Source: Rhodocyclaceae bacterium | GTDB taxonomy: Bacteria; Pseudomonadota; Gammaproteobacteria; Burkholderiales; Rhodocyclaceae | Reading direction: 5' to 3' | Length of the DNA stretch: 53,878 nucleotides | Assembly: GCA_026417115.1 (NCBI GenBank) | Contig: JAOADW010000028.1 | Span: forward strand, 1 to 53,878 | Shown here: piece after piece, positions 24,752 through 35,700 of the stretch | Layout: each line of letters opens with the position of its first letter | Numbering within the stretch: position 1 is the stretch's first letter | Notes under the pieces: model-generated | What the model saw: the letters and a program-made list of their open reading frames with translations, nothing else | Told to the model about the DNA's origin: nothing | Databases searched by the model: none | Position numbers and translations under genes: made by a program

Positions 24752-25453
24752 TCAATGTCGGTGCTCATGACCTTTCATCAGCGTCTGCTGCCCTGTTTCA
24801 CGCACTTCCGTATCGCCTTTGAGCATCTGGATCACGCGATGATTAGGGCCCGCGTGCGCGCGTTCCTGGGAGTCGAGCAGGTGGAATACGGCAAACATGG
24901 CGAGCACAAAGAGTCCGAGAAACGATAGCTGAGCGCCAGATACGCGCTGGATGGGCTCTTTTTGCCGCACCTCGCAGACATCGCCCGGACACAACCCGAC
25001 GCGTTTTTTCAAGACCCGGTCGTAAATCAGGCAGCCCAGGCAAATCCCGAATGAGGATTCCATGAACAGCAGCAGGATACAGACGCCGCAGATGGCGAAA
25101 TTCAGCATGCTCATATCACGCATAAAAATCATCGTGACGAGCATGATGCTCGCCAGAATGAGTCCCAGCGTCCATGCAAATCGCTTGGGAGCCGCCGCCG
25201 TATATTCGGGTTTCTGGTGTCCCACGATGAGGCGCCCAAGAATCAAGCTAGGGGCATAGCGGGGAACGAACACACGTATGACAAATTCGATGAAAAAAGC
25301 GATGATCATCATCTGCGCCGGCAACAGCAAATCCGCATGCCAGGCTCCGAGGAAGACCACCGTCGCAATGAAAAAAAGAATGCCTGCACCGGCGCGCACC
25401 TCGCGCTCGTTGAGTACGGGCACTTCGTAGCCCGCCACGATTTCACCAAACAT
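24752..25453 (-). CDS. DUF4395 family membrane protein
   Basis: 233 residues. About four to five hydrophobic helices (AGILFFIATVVFLGAW, MMIIAFFIEFVIRVF, LGLILASIMLVTMIFM, FAICGVCILLLFMESSFGICLGC, LSFLGLFVLAMFAVFHLL). The family block is ESSFGICLGCLIYDRVL followed by GLCPGDVCEVRQK, giving a paired-Cys pattern close to the membrane surface. Function of DUF4395 is unknown; the cysteines could bind metal or carry redox disulfides (inferred). The start is ATG 25453, preceded by AAGGAG. It follows the small Cys-rich secreted protein gene by 71 bases on the same strand. The C-terminus is His-rich (MKGHEHRH). Confidence 0.75.
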   Translation of the reverse strand: MFGEIVAGYEVPVLNEREVRAGAGILFFIATVVFLGAWHADLLLPAQMMIIAFFIEFVIRVFVPRYAPSLILGRLIVGHQKPEYTAAAPKRFAWTLGLILASIMLVTMIFMRDMSMLNFAICGVCILLLFMESSFGICLGCLIYDRVLKKRVGLCPGDVCEVRQKEPIQRVSGAQLSFLGLFVLAMFAVFHLLDSQERAHAGPNHRVIQMLKGDTEVRETGQQTLMKGHEHRH

Positions 25454-25524
25454 CTCTTTCTCCTTGATTGGCAAACGAGTACACCGTCGCGCGGCGAGCC
25501 GCGCGACTTGCTCCATGGACGCCA

Positions 25525-25884
25525 TCAAGAAGTCAATTTCGGTGGGCGCCAGATGTCCTCACCCGCGCGGCCGGCCCGCGCCGGCGCTCTCCGATCAATC
25601 CAGGCGCTTGCATAAGCCAGTGGCGCCCCAAACGCCTTCGCGGCGAGCAGATATCCCCCCGTGGCCAAATGGCAGATCGGGCAAGCCTGGCAGCCAAGTC
25701 GATCGCCCAGGCCGCCTTTGGCCTCTGCTTCCTCGTGCGCCGCGTGAGGCATCCCGCCCTTCGCTGGCTCCAGTGGCGAATGCATGCCGTGAAGGCATTC
25801 CCAAGGCATCGCCCAAACAGTGGCCGCTTGTACAGGCAGCCAGAGGACGAGCACGATCAGGAAGACGCAAAAACGGCGAGGCAT
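25525..25884 (-). CDS. Small secreted Cys/His-containing protein, function unknown
   Basis: 119 residues. A signal peptide (MPRRFCVFLIVLVLWLPVQA) is followed by a short mature region with MPWECLHGMHS, HAAHEEAEA and the cluster GCQACPICHLA (C-x2-C-x2-C-H). The layout recalls DUF2946-type small periplasmic proteins linked to metal handling, but that match is by impression only. It starts 16 bases after the EF-G-like stop, without a convincing ribosome-binding site, and precedes the DUF4395 gene. The two may form a thiol- or metal-related envelope pair. Confidence 0.6.
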   Translation of the reverse strand: MPRRFCVFLIVLVLWLPVQAATVWAMPWECLHGMHSPLEPAKGGMPHAAHEEAEAKGGLGDRLGCQACPICHLATGGYLLAAKAFGAPLAYASAWIDRRAPARAGRAGEDIWRPPKLTS

Positions 25885-25900
25885 GGCGGCAGCGAACAAC

Positions 25901-27937
25901 CTATTCTTCGTCCTCCTTGAGCTTGAAGGAAGCCATGAGCTTTTGCTGCACCGGCGGAGGCACCTGGGCATAGCGTGAGAATTCGATGCTGTAGCTGCCC
26001 TGTCCCCCCGTCATCGATTTGAGCTTCGAGGCGTAATCGTTGATCTCGGCCAACGGCACCTCGCCTTCGACGACGATGCGACCTGCGCCGCGCGCATGCG
26101 TGCCCGTGACGTGTCCGCGACGCGCCGAGAGATCGCCTGCGATGTCTCCCATCTGTTCCTCCGGCACGGTGACCTCGATTTTCATGATGGGCTCGAGCAC
26201 GACTGGGCTGGCCGCTTGAATCGCCGCGATCGTCGCTTTCTTGCCCGCTTGCACGAAGGCTACCTCCTTGCCGTCGACCGGGTGGGTTTTGCCATCATAG
26301 ACGATCACGCGCACGTCCTCGACGGGAAAGCCGGCGACGACACCTCCCTCGAGTGCTTGCCGCACCCCTTTCTCCACGGCTGGCATGAAGACCGAGGGGA
26401 TCACGCCGCCTTTGACCTGATCGACGAACTCGAATCCCGCTCCGCGCGGCAAGGGCTCGACGCGCAAAAAGACTTCGCCGAATTGGCCCGCCCCACCCGT
26501 CTGTTTTTTGTGGCGGTGGTGACCTTCGGCAGGCCGAGTGATCGTTTCGCGATAGGGAATCTGCGGCGGCTTCGTCGTCAATTCCAGTTTGTATAGGTTT
26601 GCCAGGCGTTCGAGCTTGGTTTTCAAATGCACCTCGCCTAGCCCAAAGATCACGGTCTCATTGGTGGCGGGGTGGCGCTCGACCCGGAAACAGGGATCCT
26701 CGAGTTCGAGCTTGTGCAATAGCTCGAACAAGCGTTGTTCGTCTCCTTTCTTCGTCGTTTCCACCGCCAGTCCCTGCATGGGTTTCGGGAATTCGAGCGG
26801 TTTGAGCTGGATGCGATCCTCGTCATGGGAGTCGTGCAGCACGCAATCGAATTCGATTTCGTCGATTTTGGCGATGGCGCCCAAGTCTCCCGGCAAGAGC
26901 TCGTCGACTTCGATGAATTCCTTTCCCTGCAATTGATAGAGATGGCCCGGTTTGAACGATTTCTTGCCTTCACCGGCGAATAATGCCGTGTCTTTGCGCA
27001 GGGTCCCTTGATGGACACGGAATACCGCGACCTTGCCCATATACGGATCCATGATGATCTTGAAGACATGCGCGAGGACATGCTGGTTGGCGTCCGGCTT
27101 GCGCTGAAAAGGCTCGCCATCCCGATAAAAGGGCGGCAGATTGGCTTCCGTGGGATTCGGCGCCAAGGTGGCGAGAACATGCAACAGCTCGTCGATGCCG
27201 GCACCCGTTTTCGCGGAAGTAAAAAGCACGGGGATCAGATGTCCTTCTCGTAGCGCCTTCTCGAACGGCGCATGGAGTTCTTCGCTCGTGGGCTCCTTGC
27301 CGTCCTCGAGGTAACGCATCATCAGACTTTCGTCTTCCTCGACGAGCTGGTCGATGAGCTCGCGATGCGCATGCGCGGCGGTGTCGATCTCGGTCTCGCC
27401 CACGTCATGCTCCAGCACCTCGACCACTTTGGCATGATCGGGAGAAGGAAGGTCGAGGAACTTGCACGCCGGCCCAAAACGCTCGCGAATCTCGACCATC
27501 AGTGCGGAGAGGTCGAGGTTATCGGCATCGATCTTGTTGACGACGATCATGCGCGCAAGCCCCCGCTCGGCAGCCGCTTTCATCATGCGTTCGGTCATGA
27601 GCTCGACGCCCGTTTGCGCGTTGATCACCACCACCGCCGTATCGACGCCGGCCAGTGCAGCGAGAGCCTGCCCCGCGAAATCGGGATAGCCCGGCGTATC
27701 TATCAGGTGGATATGGACATCCTCCCAGGCGAAATTGACCAACGCAGACTGTAGGGAATGGCCGACGGCCTTTTCCTGAGGATCGTAGTCGCAAACGGTA
27801 TTGCCTTTCTCGACGCTGCCCGCAGCTGCAATGACGCCTGCCCGCGCCAACATCGCCTCGGCAAGCGTCGTCTTGCCCGCGCCGCCATGGCCGACGAGCG
27901 CGATCGCGCGTATTCTTTCCGTATGGAACTTCGCCAT
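25901..27937 (-). CDS. Elongation factor G-like GTPase (EF-G paralogue)
   Basis: 678 residues with all five EF-G domains, slightly shorter than housekeeping EF-G (about 700). G1 is GHGGAGKTT (residues 16-24) instead of AHIDAGKTT. G3 DTPGYPDF and G4 NKID are intact. The switch I region reads QEKAVGHSLQSAL where canonical EF-G has ERGITITSAA, so the usual Mg-binding Thr is absent. Domains III-V are recognisable, including a terminal segment with PPPVQQKLMASFK. This subclass resembles the second EF-G of Thermus. Its role (translocation, rescue or other) is unknown. GGGAGG precedes the ATG. It lies 69 bases after glmS and before the Cys-rich protein gene. Confidence 0.88.
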   Translation of the reverse strand: MAKFHTERIRAIALVGHGGAGKTTLAEAMLARAGVIAAAGSVEKGNTVCDYDPQEKAVGHSLQSALVNFAWEDVHIHLIDTPGYPDFAGQALAALAGVDTAVVVINAQTGVELMTERMMKAAAERGLARMIVVNKIDADNLDLSALMVEIRERFGPACKFLDLPSPDHAKVVEVLEHDVGETEIDTAAHAHRELIDQLVEEDESLMMRYLEDGKEPTSEELHAPFEKALREGHLIPVLFTSAKTGAGIDELLHVLATLAPNPTEANLPPFYRDGEPFQRKPDANQHVLAHVFKIIMDPYMGKVAVFRVHQGTLRKDTALFAGEGKKSFKPGHLYQLQGKEFIEVDELLPGDLGAIAKIDEIEFDCVLHDSHDEDRIQLKPLEFPKPMQGLAVETTKKGDEQRLFELLHKLELEDPCFRVERHPATNETVIFGLGEVHLKTKLERLANLYKLELTTKPPQIPYRETITRPAEGHHRHKKQTGGAGQFGEVFLRVEPLPRGAGFEFVDQVKGGVIPSVFMPAVEKGVRQALEGGVVAGFPVEDVRVIVYDGKTHPVDGKEVAFVQAGKKATIAAIQAASPVVLEPIMKIEVTVPEEQMGDIAGDLSARRGHVTGTHARGAGRIVVEGEVPLAEINDYASKLKSMTGGQGSYSIEFSRYAQVPPPVQQKLMASFKLKEDEE

Positions 27938-28006
27938 GTCTCACCCTCCCTTTGCCACGTTGCTGCCGCCATTATTCCACCAACGACACCTTGACGGAAA
28001 AACCAT

Positions 28007-29827
28007 TCATTCGACGGTTACCGATTTAGCCAAGTTGCGGGGCTTGTCGACGTCGGTACCTTTGACCAGCGCGACATGATAGGCGAGCAGTTGCAAAGGC
28101 ACGACGTGCAAGATCGGCGAAAGCATGCCGCCATGCTCGGGCAAACGCACGATATGGATGCCTTCGCTTTCCGCGACCGCGGAATCGGCGTCAGCGAACA
28201 CATAGAGCTCTCCACCGCGCGCGCGCACCTCTTGCAAATTCGATTTGAGCTTCTCGAGTAGGCGATCGTTGGGCGCCACCGCGATCACGGGCATTTCCCG
28301 ATCGACGAGCGCGAGCGGCCCGTGCTTGAGTTCACCTGCGGGATAGCCCTCGGCGTGGATATAGGAAATTTCCTTGAGCTTCAAAGCCCCTTCCAACGCG
28401 ATCGGATAGTGCCGCCCGCGGCCAAGGAAGAGCGCGTGCTCTTTGGCGGCGAAGTCTTGCGCCCATTGCTGGATCGCGGGCTCGAGGGCAAGAACCTTTT
28501 CCACCGCCGCCGGTAAATGCCGCAAGTGCGCAAGATGTCGCGCTTCGGCCTCGTCGTCGAGGCGGCCCCGCAGGCGCGCTAACGTCAGCGTGAGCAGAAA
28601 CAAGGCGACAAGCTGCGTCGTGAAAGCCTTGGTGGAAGCAACCCCGATTTCTGGACCAGCACGCGTGAGAAAACGCAAAGCGCAGGCGCGCACCAACGCG
28701 GATTCGGGAACGTTGCAAATGGCCACTGTCCTGTCTTGTCCGAGCGCCTGGGCATGTCGGAGCGCCGCCAACGTGTCTGCGGTCTCGCCTGACTGGGAAA
28801 TGGCCACGACGAGCTGTCTGGGCCGCGGCACGGATACGCGATAGCGATACTCGCTGGCGATCTCGACCGTCGTCGGCAGGCCTGCCAATTCTTCCAGCCA
28901 ATATCTCGCTGTCATTCCCGCATGCGCGCTCGTACCGCAGGCGAGGATCAATACGCCATCGACGTCGCTCAGAATCTCACGCGCCGCATCGCCGAAGAGA
29001 TTGGGATGCACATGAGACGTCGTAGCGACGAGCTCGAGCGTGTTGGCCAGGGCGTCGGGTTGCTCGAAAATCTCTTTTTGCATGTAATGGCGAAAGCGGC
29101 CAAGCTCGACGGCGTCGGCAGATAACTGCGAAAGCGCGATCGGTCGTTCGACCGCCGTGCCATCGAAACGTGCAATGCGGAAAGCATTGGGCGAGAGCTC
29201 GGCGATGTCGCCGTTTTCGAGGTAAACCATGCGGCGCGTCACGGAAAGCAGCGCAGCGGCGTCAGACGCCGCATAATGGCCGTCGGCGCCTATGCCGAGC
29301 AATACCGGCGAACCTTGTCGCGCGACGATGAGGCGGCCTTCTTCTCCTTCGCGCAACACGGCGATCGCAAAAGCGCCGGCAAGCCGTACGACCGTGCGGC
29401 GCACGGCCTCGAAAAGATCGCCGCAGACGGCATGCTCGCGGGCGACGAGATGGGCGATGACCTCGGTATCGGTTTCCGAGGCAAAGACATGACCTGCGGC
29501 AGCGAGCTCCGCACGCAACGATTCGAAGTTTTCGATGATGCCGTTATGCACGACCGCAACGCCCTGATAGACATGGGGGTGGGCATTTTCTTCGCAGGGG
29601 CGGCCATGGGTCGCCCAACGCGTATGCGCGATGCCCGTCGTTGCGCTGACTCCCACCGCGTTTTTCGCCAGTGCATCGATGCGTCCTACGCTGCGTATAC
29701 GCAAGAGCGAAGGCGTGAGGACGGCAATGCCCGCAGAATCATATCCACGGTATTCGAGCCGCCGCAGCCCTTCGAGCAACAAGCCGACGATGTCATGATG
29801 CGCCGTGGCCGCGACGATGCCGCACAT
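28007..29827 (-). CDS. glmS: Glutamine:fructose-6-phosphate aminotransferase
   Basis: 606 residues. N-terminal glutaminase with catalytic Cys2 (MCGIVAA) and [13 protein letters not shown]. Two SIS sugar-isomerase domains follow ([51 protein letters not shown]) and the conserved C-terminus LAKSVTVE. It makes glucosamine-6-phosphate, the first step to UDP-GlcNAc for peptidoglycan and LPS. It starts 3 bases after the glmU stop, so the two genes for one pathway are coupled. No glmS ribozyme or GlmY/Z target site is evident in the short gap. Confidence 0.97.
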   Translation of the reverse strand: MCGIVAATAHHDIVGLLLEGLRRLEYRGYDSAGIAVLTPSLLRIRSVGRIDALAKNAVGVSATTGIAHTRWATHGRPCEENAHPHVYQGVAVVHNGIIENFESLRAELAAAGHVFASETDTEVIAHLVAREHAVCGDLFEAVRRTVVRLAGAFAIAVLREGEEGRLIVARQGSPVLLGIGADGHYAASDAAALLSVTRRMVYLENGDIAELSPNAFRIARFDGTAVERPIALSQLSADAVELGRFRHYMQKEIFEQPDALANTLELVATTSHVHPNLFGDAAREILSDVDGVLILACGTSAHAGMTARYWLEELAGLPTTVEIASEYRYRVSVPRPRQLVVAISQSGETADTLAALRHAQALGQDRTVAICNVPESALVRACALRFLTRAGPEIGVASTKAFTTQLVALFLLTLTLARLRGRLDDEAEARHLAHLRHLPAAVEKVLALEPAIQQWAQDFAAKEHALFLGRGRHYPIALEGALKLKEISYIHAEGYPAGELKHGPLALVDREMPVIAVAPNDRLLEKLKSNLQEVRARGGELYVFADADSAVAESEGIHIVRLPEHGGMLSPILHVVPLQLLAYHVALVKGTDVDKPRNLAKSVTVE

Positions 29828-29830
29828 GAC

Positions 29831-31153
29831 TTACTCCTTGTTTTTCTTGACGGGCCGCTTCCAGCCTGGCACGGTCACCTGCTTTGCGCGCGAAAGCGTC
29901 AGTTGCCCAGGCGGGGCGTCCCGGGTGAGCGTCGTTCCGGCTCCCACCGTGGCGCCGCGGCCGACGGTGACAGGCGCAACGAGCTGGGTGTCCGAGCCGA
30001 TGAAGGCCTCATCCTCGATCACCGTGCGATGCTTATTGGCGCCGTCATAATTGCACGTAATGGTGCCTGCGCCGACATTGACGTCCTGACCGATCGTGGC
30101 GTCGCCGAGATAGGACAGATGATTGGCCTTGCTATGGGCGCCCAGCGTCGAATTCTTGATCTCGACGAAATTACCCACATGCACGTCATCCGCAAGCACC
30201 GTTTTCGGCCGCAGGCGGGCAAAGGGGCCGACCGTGCAGTCTTTGCCGATCACGGCGTCCTGGATCACGCAATAAGGCAGGATGCGGCTGCCATCGCCGA
30301 TTTCGACGCGTCCTTCGAAAACGCAGCCAACGTCGATGAACACATCGCGTCCGCAAATCAACTCCCCGCGAATGTCGATGCGTTCTGGGTCGGCCAGGGT
30401 TACGCCCGCGGCCATCAGCCTTGCCGCCTGGTTGCGCTGATGGATGCGCTCGAGCCGCGCAAGCTGCGCCTTGTCATTGACGCCATCGGTCTCCCAGGTG
30501 TCGTCCGGATGTACCGTGACGACTGGCATGCCCTCCGCCACGGCCAAGGCGACGATGTCAGTCAGATAATATTCGCCTTGCGCATTGGCGTTCGATAGCT
30601 TCGGCAGCCAGCGTGCGAACCCCTCTCTCGGCGCCGCCAGGATGCCGGTATTGACCTCCCGAATCTGCCGCTCTTCGTCGCTCGCGTCCTTTTCTTCGAC
30701 GATACGCACGACTTTGCCATGGCTGCGCACGATGCGGCCATAGCCGAAGGGATTGGCGAGCTCGGCAGTCAAAAGCGCGAGCTTGTCTTGGCCGGCAGCC
30801 TTGACAAGGCGCTCTAAGGTGCTTGGCCGAATCAGCGGCACATCGCCATACAACACGAGAATCGTGGCTGCCGGCCCATCGAGGCTTGCCAGCGCTGGCA
30901 GCGCCTGGGCCACCGCATGGCCAGTGCCGAGCTGGGGCTCTTGTTGCACCCAGATCAGGTCCTCGTCTGGAAACGCCTGGCGTACAGCGGCTCCGCCATG
31001 GCCATAGACGATGCAAATGCGTCGAGGCGAAAGGGCGCGCGCCGTCTCAAGCACGTGCGACAACAATGGGCGGCCCGCCAAGGGCTGCAATACCTTCGGC
31101 AGCGCCGAGCGCATCCGCTTGCCTTGCCCTGCCGCGAGAATGACGATGTCCAT
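29831..31153 (-). CDS. glmU: Bifunctional N-acetylglucosamine-1-phosphate uridyltransferase/glucosamine-1-phosphate acetyltransferase
   Basis: 440 residues. The N-terminal uridyltransferase has [30 protein letters not shown] and YGDVPL; the C-terminal left-handed beta-helix shows the hexapeptide repeats (for example [20 protein letters not shown]). The acetyltransferase active region NHLSYLGDA is present. The C-terminus is a basic tail ending KRPVKKNKE. It completes UDP-GlcNAc synthesis after GlmS and GlmM. It lies 60 bases after gltD on the same strand. Confidence 0.96.
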   Translation of the reverse strand: MDIVILAAGQGKRMRSALPKVLQPLAGRPLLSHVLETARALSPRRICIVYGHGGAAVRQAFPDEDLIWVQQEPQLGTGHAVAQALPALASLDGPAATILVLYGDVPLIRPSTLERLVKAAGQDKLALLTAELANPFGYGRIVRSHGKVVRIVEEKDASDEERQIREVNTGILAAPREGFARWLPKLSNANAQGEYYLTDIVALAVAEGMPVVTVHPDDTWETDGVNDKAQLARLERIHQRNQAARLMAAGVTLADPERIDIRGELICGRDVFIDVGCVFEGRVEIGDGSRILPYCVIQDAVIGKDCTVGPFARLRPKTVLADDVHVGNFVEIKNSTLGAHSKANHLSYLGDATIGQDVNVGAGTITCNYDGANKHRTVIEDEAFIGSDTQLVAPVTVGRGATVGAGTTLTRDAPPGQLTLSRAKQVTVPGWKRPVKKNKE

Positions 31154-31213
31154 CTTCTGGCGCTGTCGGTAAAGAATTGCCCGGGCCTGCCCAGTCTGCG
31201 CGGGGCGATTCGC

Positions 31214-32692
31214 TCAGCATCTGGGCAAGAGGCTTTCCCCCATCAAGAATTCGTCGACGGCGCGCGCACACTGGCGACCCTCGCGAATCGCCCAGACCAC
31301 GAGTGACTGGCCGCGGCGCATGTCGCCGGCGGCGAACACCTTGGGAACATTGGTTTGATAAGCGCCGACGCCGTCCGTCGCCGCCGCTGCGTTGCCGCGC
31401 GCATCATGGGCAACGCCGAATGCAGACAATACGCCCGCTACCGGCCGGGTGAAGCCCATGGCCAAAAAGGCGAGATCGGCTGGAAGGATGAATTCCGAGC
31501 CGGCGATCTCGCGCATCTTGCCGTCCTCCCATTCGAGGCGTACGCAGCGCAGCGCCTTCAATTTGCCTTTTTCGCCGAGGAACTCTTTCGTCGCCACCGA
31601 CCATTCGCGTTGACATCCTTCCTCGTGCGAAGTCGAGGTGCGGAGCTTGTGCGGCCAATAAGGCCATGTCAGGGACTTGTTTTCGTTTTCCGGCGGACGC
31701 GGCAGCAATTCCAGCTGGATCACGCTCGCCGCGCCATGGCGATTCGCCGTCCCCACGCAGTCCGAGCCCGTATCGCCGCCGCCGATCACGACGACGCGCT
31801 TGCCCTTGCAGTCGATGGGGTTCTTGCCCACGCCTGCCACTGCCTTGTTTTGCGGGATCAGAAACTCGAGCGCGAAATGAACGCCGGCCAGTTCTCGGCC
31901 GGGAACCATGAGGTCGCGCGGCGTCTCGGCGCCGCCTGCCAAGACGATTGCGTCATATTGGGCAAGCAGCTCCTTGGCTTCGATCACGCGCTTGGCGTCG
32001 CAAGCCACGCCGGACGGCAATTCCTTGAGCAAAGCCTTGTTGCCGATGAGCGTGCGCGTAACGAAGCGGACGCCCTCTGCCTCGAGTTGAGCGATCCGCC
32101 AATCGATGAGCCGCTTGTCGAGTTTGAAATCGGGGATGCCATACCGCAAGAGTCCGCCCACACGATCATTCTTTTCATAGACGGTGACGGCATGCCCCGC
32201 GCGCACCAGCTGCTGCGCGCAGGCAAGGCCTGCGGGGCCCGATCCGACAATCGCGACTTTTTTGCCGGTTTTGTAGGTGGCCATGAGCGGCACCACCCAC
32301 CCTTTTTCACCGGCGTGATCGATGATCGCCCGCTCGAGCGACTTGATGCCCACCGGATCGACATGAATGCCTAACGTGCAAGCCGCTTCGCAAGGCGCAG
32401 GGCAAATGCGACCGGTCATTTCCGGAAAATTGTTGGTCGAGGAAAGAATCTCGTAGGCCTTGCGCCAGTCGCCCCGCCAAACGGCGTCGTTGAAATCGGG
32501 AATGTTGTTATTGACCGGGCAGCCGTTGTTGCAAAAGGGAATGCCGCAATCCATGCAGCGCGCCGCTTGCACCTTGGCCTCGTCATCGGCAAGCCTCGGC
32601 ACGAATTCTCGGTAATGCCTAAGCCTTTCCGCGACCGGCTCGTAATGCTCTTTGACCCGCTCGTATTCGAGAAAACCCGTAATCTTTCCCAT
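31214..32692 (-). CDS. gltD: Glutamate synthase (NADPH) small subunit
   Basis: 492 residues. The N-terminal Fe-S domain carries [22 protein letters not shown] and [16 protein letters not shown] site [35 protein letters not shown] is followed by the NADPH site [22 protein letters not shown]. It passes electrons from NADPH to GltB for conversion of glutamine and 2-oxoglutarate to two glutamates. It starts 27 bases after the gltB stop. Confidence 0.97.
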   Translation of the reverse strand: MGKITGFLEYERVKEHYEPVAERLRHYREFVPRLADDEAKVQAARCMDCGIPFCNNGCPVNNNIPDFNDAVWRGDWRKAYEILSSTNNFPEMTGRICPAPCEAACTLGIHVDPVGIKSLERAIIDHAGEKGWVVPLMATYKTGKKVAIVGSGPAGLACAQQLVRAGHAVTVYEKNDRVGGLLRYGIPDFKLDKRLIDWRIAQLEAEGVRFVTRTLIGNKALLKELPSGVACDAKRVIEAKELLAQYDAIVLAGGAETPRDLMVPGRELAGVHFALEFLIPQNKAVAGVGKNPIDCKGKRVVVIGGGDTGSDCVGTANRHGAASVIQLELLPRPPENENKSLTWPYWPHKLRTSTSHEEGCQREWSVATKEFLGEKGKLKALRCVRLEWEDGKMREIAGSEFILPADLAFLAMGFTRPVAGVLSAFGVAHDARGNAAAATDGVGAYQTNVPKVFAAGDMRRGQSLVVWAIREGRQCARAVDEFLMGESLLPRC

Positions 32693-32719
32693 TGCTTACG
32701 TCCTATTCGCAATCTCGTC

Positions 32720-35700
32720 TCATGCGGCTTCTTTGAGCAACCCGGCCGCAATCTCCCTGAGCGCGCGACGATATTCATGCGGAAAGACCTTGACGAAGCG
32801 GCCGCGCGCGCTATCCCAGTCAGCCAAGATCGCCTCCGCCACTTTCGAGCCCGTGGCTGCAAAGTGCTTTTCGATCAGAGACTTAAGAAGAGGCTCATCC
32901 TTCATGTGCTTATGCAACGTGCCATCGTCGATTTGTTCGTGCTCGGGCAAAACCTTTTCCAGCGCCACCATCGCCGTGTTGCAGCGCCGGGCGAAGGCGC
33001 CATCGACGTCATAGACGTAAGCGATGCCTCCCGACATGCCAGCAGCGAAATTACGTCCCGTCCTGCCGAGAACGACCACCGTGCCGCCGGTCATGTACTC
33101 GCAGCAATGATCCCCCGCTCCTTCGACGACAGCCGTTGCGCCAGAGTTACGCACGGCGAAACGCTCGCCGGCCACGCCGCGGAAGAAGGCCTCACCTTCG
33201 ATCGCGCCATAGAGCACCGTGTTGCCGACGATGATGTTCTCCTCGGGCAGGCCACGAAAGGCCGCCGGCGGGCGAATGATGATCTTGCCGCCACAAAGTC
33301 CCTTGCCTACGTAGTCGTTGGCTTCTCCTTCGAGATCGAGCGTGACGCCGCGCGCAAGAAACGCCCCGAAGCTTTGCCCCGCCGTGCCTTTGAACTTGAT
33401 GCGGATGGTATCGTCGGGAAGGCCCGCATGACCATAGCGTTTCGCAATTTCGTGCGAAAGCATCGTGCCCACGGTGCGATTGACATTGGCGATGGGCATG
33501 GAGATCTCGACGCTTTTTCCTTCCTCGAGGGCCGGTTTCGCTTGCGCGATCAAGCGATGATCCAATGCTCGCGCAAGCCCATGATCTTGCTCTTCACAAT
33601 GGCGACGCGCGACATCCGGGCCCACGGGCGGCATATAGAAGATCTTCGAGAAGTCGAGACCTTTCGCTTTCCAGTGCTCGATGCCCTCGCGCATGTCGAG
33701 CAGATCCGTGCGGCCAATGAGCTCGTCGAAACGACGGATGCCCATCTCGGCCATGATGCGCCGCGCTTCCTCGGCGACGAAGAAGAAGTAGTTGACGACG
33801 TGCTCGGGTTGCCCTGTGAAGCGCTTGCGCAAAACCGGATCCTGGGTCGCCACACCGACGGGACAGGTATTCAGATGGCATTTGCGCATCATGATGCAGC
33901 CCTCGACGACCAGGGGCGCCGTCGCGAAACCAAATTCGTCGGCACCCAGAAGGGCGGCGATCACGACATCGCGGCCAGTCTTCATCTGCCCATCGACTTG
34001 CACGCGGATGCGTCCCCGCAGGCGGTTCAGCACCAAGGTTTGCTGCGTTTCGGCAAGCCCCAGCTCCCACGGCGTGCCCGCATGCATGATCGAAGAGATC
34101 GGCGATGCGCCCGTGCCGCCATCATAGCCGGAGATCACGACATGATCCGCCTTGGCTTTGGACACGCCGGCAGCAATCGTGCCCACCCCGATCTCGGAGA
34201 CGAGTTTGACCGAAATCGAGGCCCGGGGATTGGCATTTTTCAGATCATGGATCAACTGCGCGAGATCCTCGATCGAATAGATGTCATGATGGGGGGGCGG
34301 AGAAATCAGCTGCACGCCCGGCACCGAATGGCGCAGATAACCGATGTACTCGGAAACCTTATGGCCGGGCAACTGACCGCCTTCGCCGGGCTTTGCGCCT
34401 TGCGCCATCTTGATCTGGATCTGATCGGCGTTGCTCAGGTATTCGATGGTGACGCCGAACCGCCCAGAGGCGACTTGCTTGATCGCAGACCGCAACGAGT
34501 CGCCCGGCGAAAGCGGGATGTCGCGTTCGACGCGAGACGCGCCGATCACCGCAGCAAGCGTCGTCGGCTTGTCGATGACCTGGAAGCGGCGCGGATCTTC
34601 ACCCCCCTCGCCCGTGTTCGATTTGCCGCCGATGCGATTCATCGCGATCGCGAGCGTCGTATGCGCCTCAGTCGAAATGGATCCCAACGACATCGCGCCT
34701 GTCGCGAAACGCTTGACGATTTCCTTGGCTGGCTCCACTTCTTCGAGCGGCACAGGAGGACCCGCCGGCTTGATCTTGAAAAGCCCGCGCAGCGTCATCA
34801 AGCGTTTGCTTTGGTCATTGATCAGACGCGCATATTCCTCATAGGTCTCATACTTGCCAGCGCGCGTCGCATGCTGCAGTTTGGCGATCGAATCCGGCGT
34901 CCACATATGATCTTCGCCACGCACGCGGAACGCATAATCGCCGCCGAAGTCGAGCGCGTTCATGAGCACGGGATCGTTTGAGAACGCCGCCCGATGCACG
35001 CGCAACGCCTCTTCGGCGACCTCATGCACACCGATGCCGCCGATTTGCGAAGCGGTGCCCGGAAAATAGCGATCGATGAACGCCTGCGACAAGCCGATGG
35101 CCTCGAAAATCTGGGCGCCACAATACGACTGATAGGTGGAGATGCCCATCTTCGACATCACCTTATAGAGCCCCTTGCCGATCGCCTTGATGAAGTTTTT
35201 CTGAGCCTTGGCGACATCGCCTTGTTTGCCCACCATGGCGGCGATCGTCGCATAGGCAAGCCACGGACAAACCGCTTCGGCGCCATAGCCCGCGAGCAAG
35301 GCAAAATGATGCACCTCGCGCGCCGAGCCCGTGTCGACGACGAGCCCCGTCGAGGTACGCAGGCCTTTGCGCACCAAGTGATGATGCACGGCGGATGTCG
35401 CAAGCAACGCCGGTATCGCGACGCGTTCGGCGCAGACCGCGCGATCCGATAAAATGACGATGTTGTAACCTTCGGCGACCGAACGCTCGGCGGCGTCGCA
35501 CAGGCGCGCCAGGGCAGAGGCGCAACCCGCCGCCCCCTCGGCGACCGCATAGGTGATGTCGAGCGTGAGCGAACGGAAACGCCCTTGGCTTAGCCGTTCG
35601 ATATGCACGAGCCGCGCCATTTCGTCGTCGGTGAGCACGGGTTGCGTCACCTCCAGGCGTGGCGTCAGCTCTTCCTCGTCATCGGCGATGCCGAGTAGAT

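Noticed and set aside
24573-24755. 60-codon minus-strand frame between the DUF4395 gene and icmF
   Set aside because: It starts with TTG, has no ribosome-binding site, shows no recognisable family, and its neighbouring frame is equally open. Treated as intergenic DNA of the icmF upstream region.
32567-34981. 804-codon plus-strand frame
   Set aside because: It lies opposite gltB and gltD, which are certain genes. The translation is rich in His, Arg and Asp, as expected of an antisense frame in GC-rich DNA.
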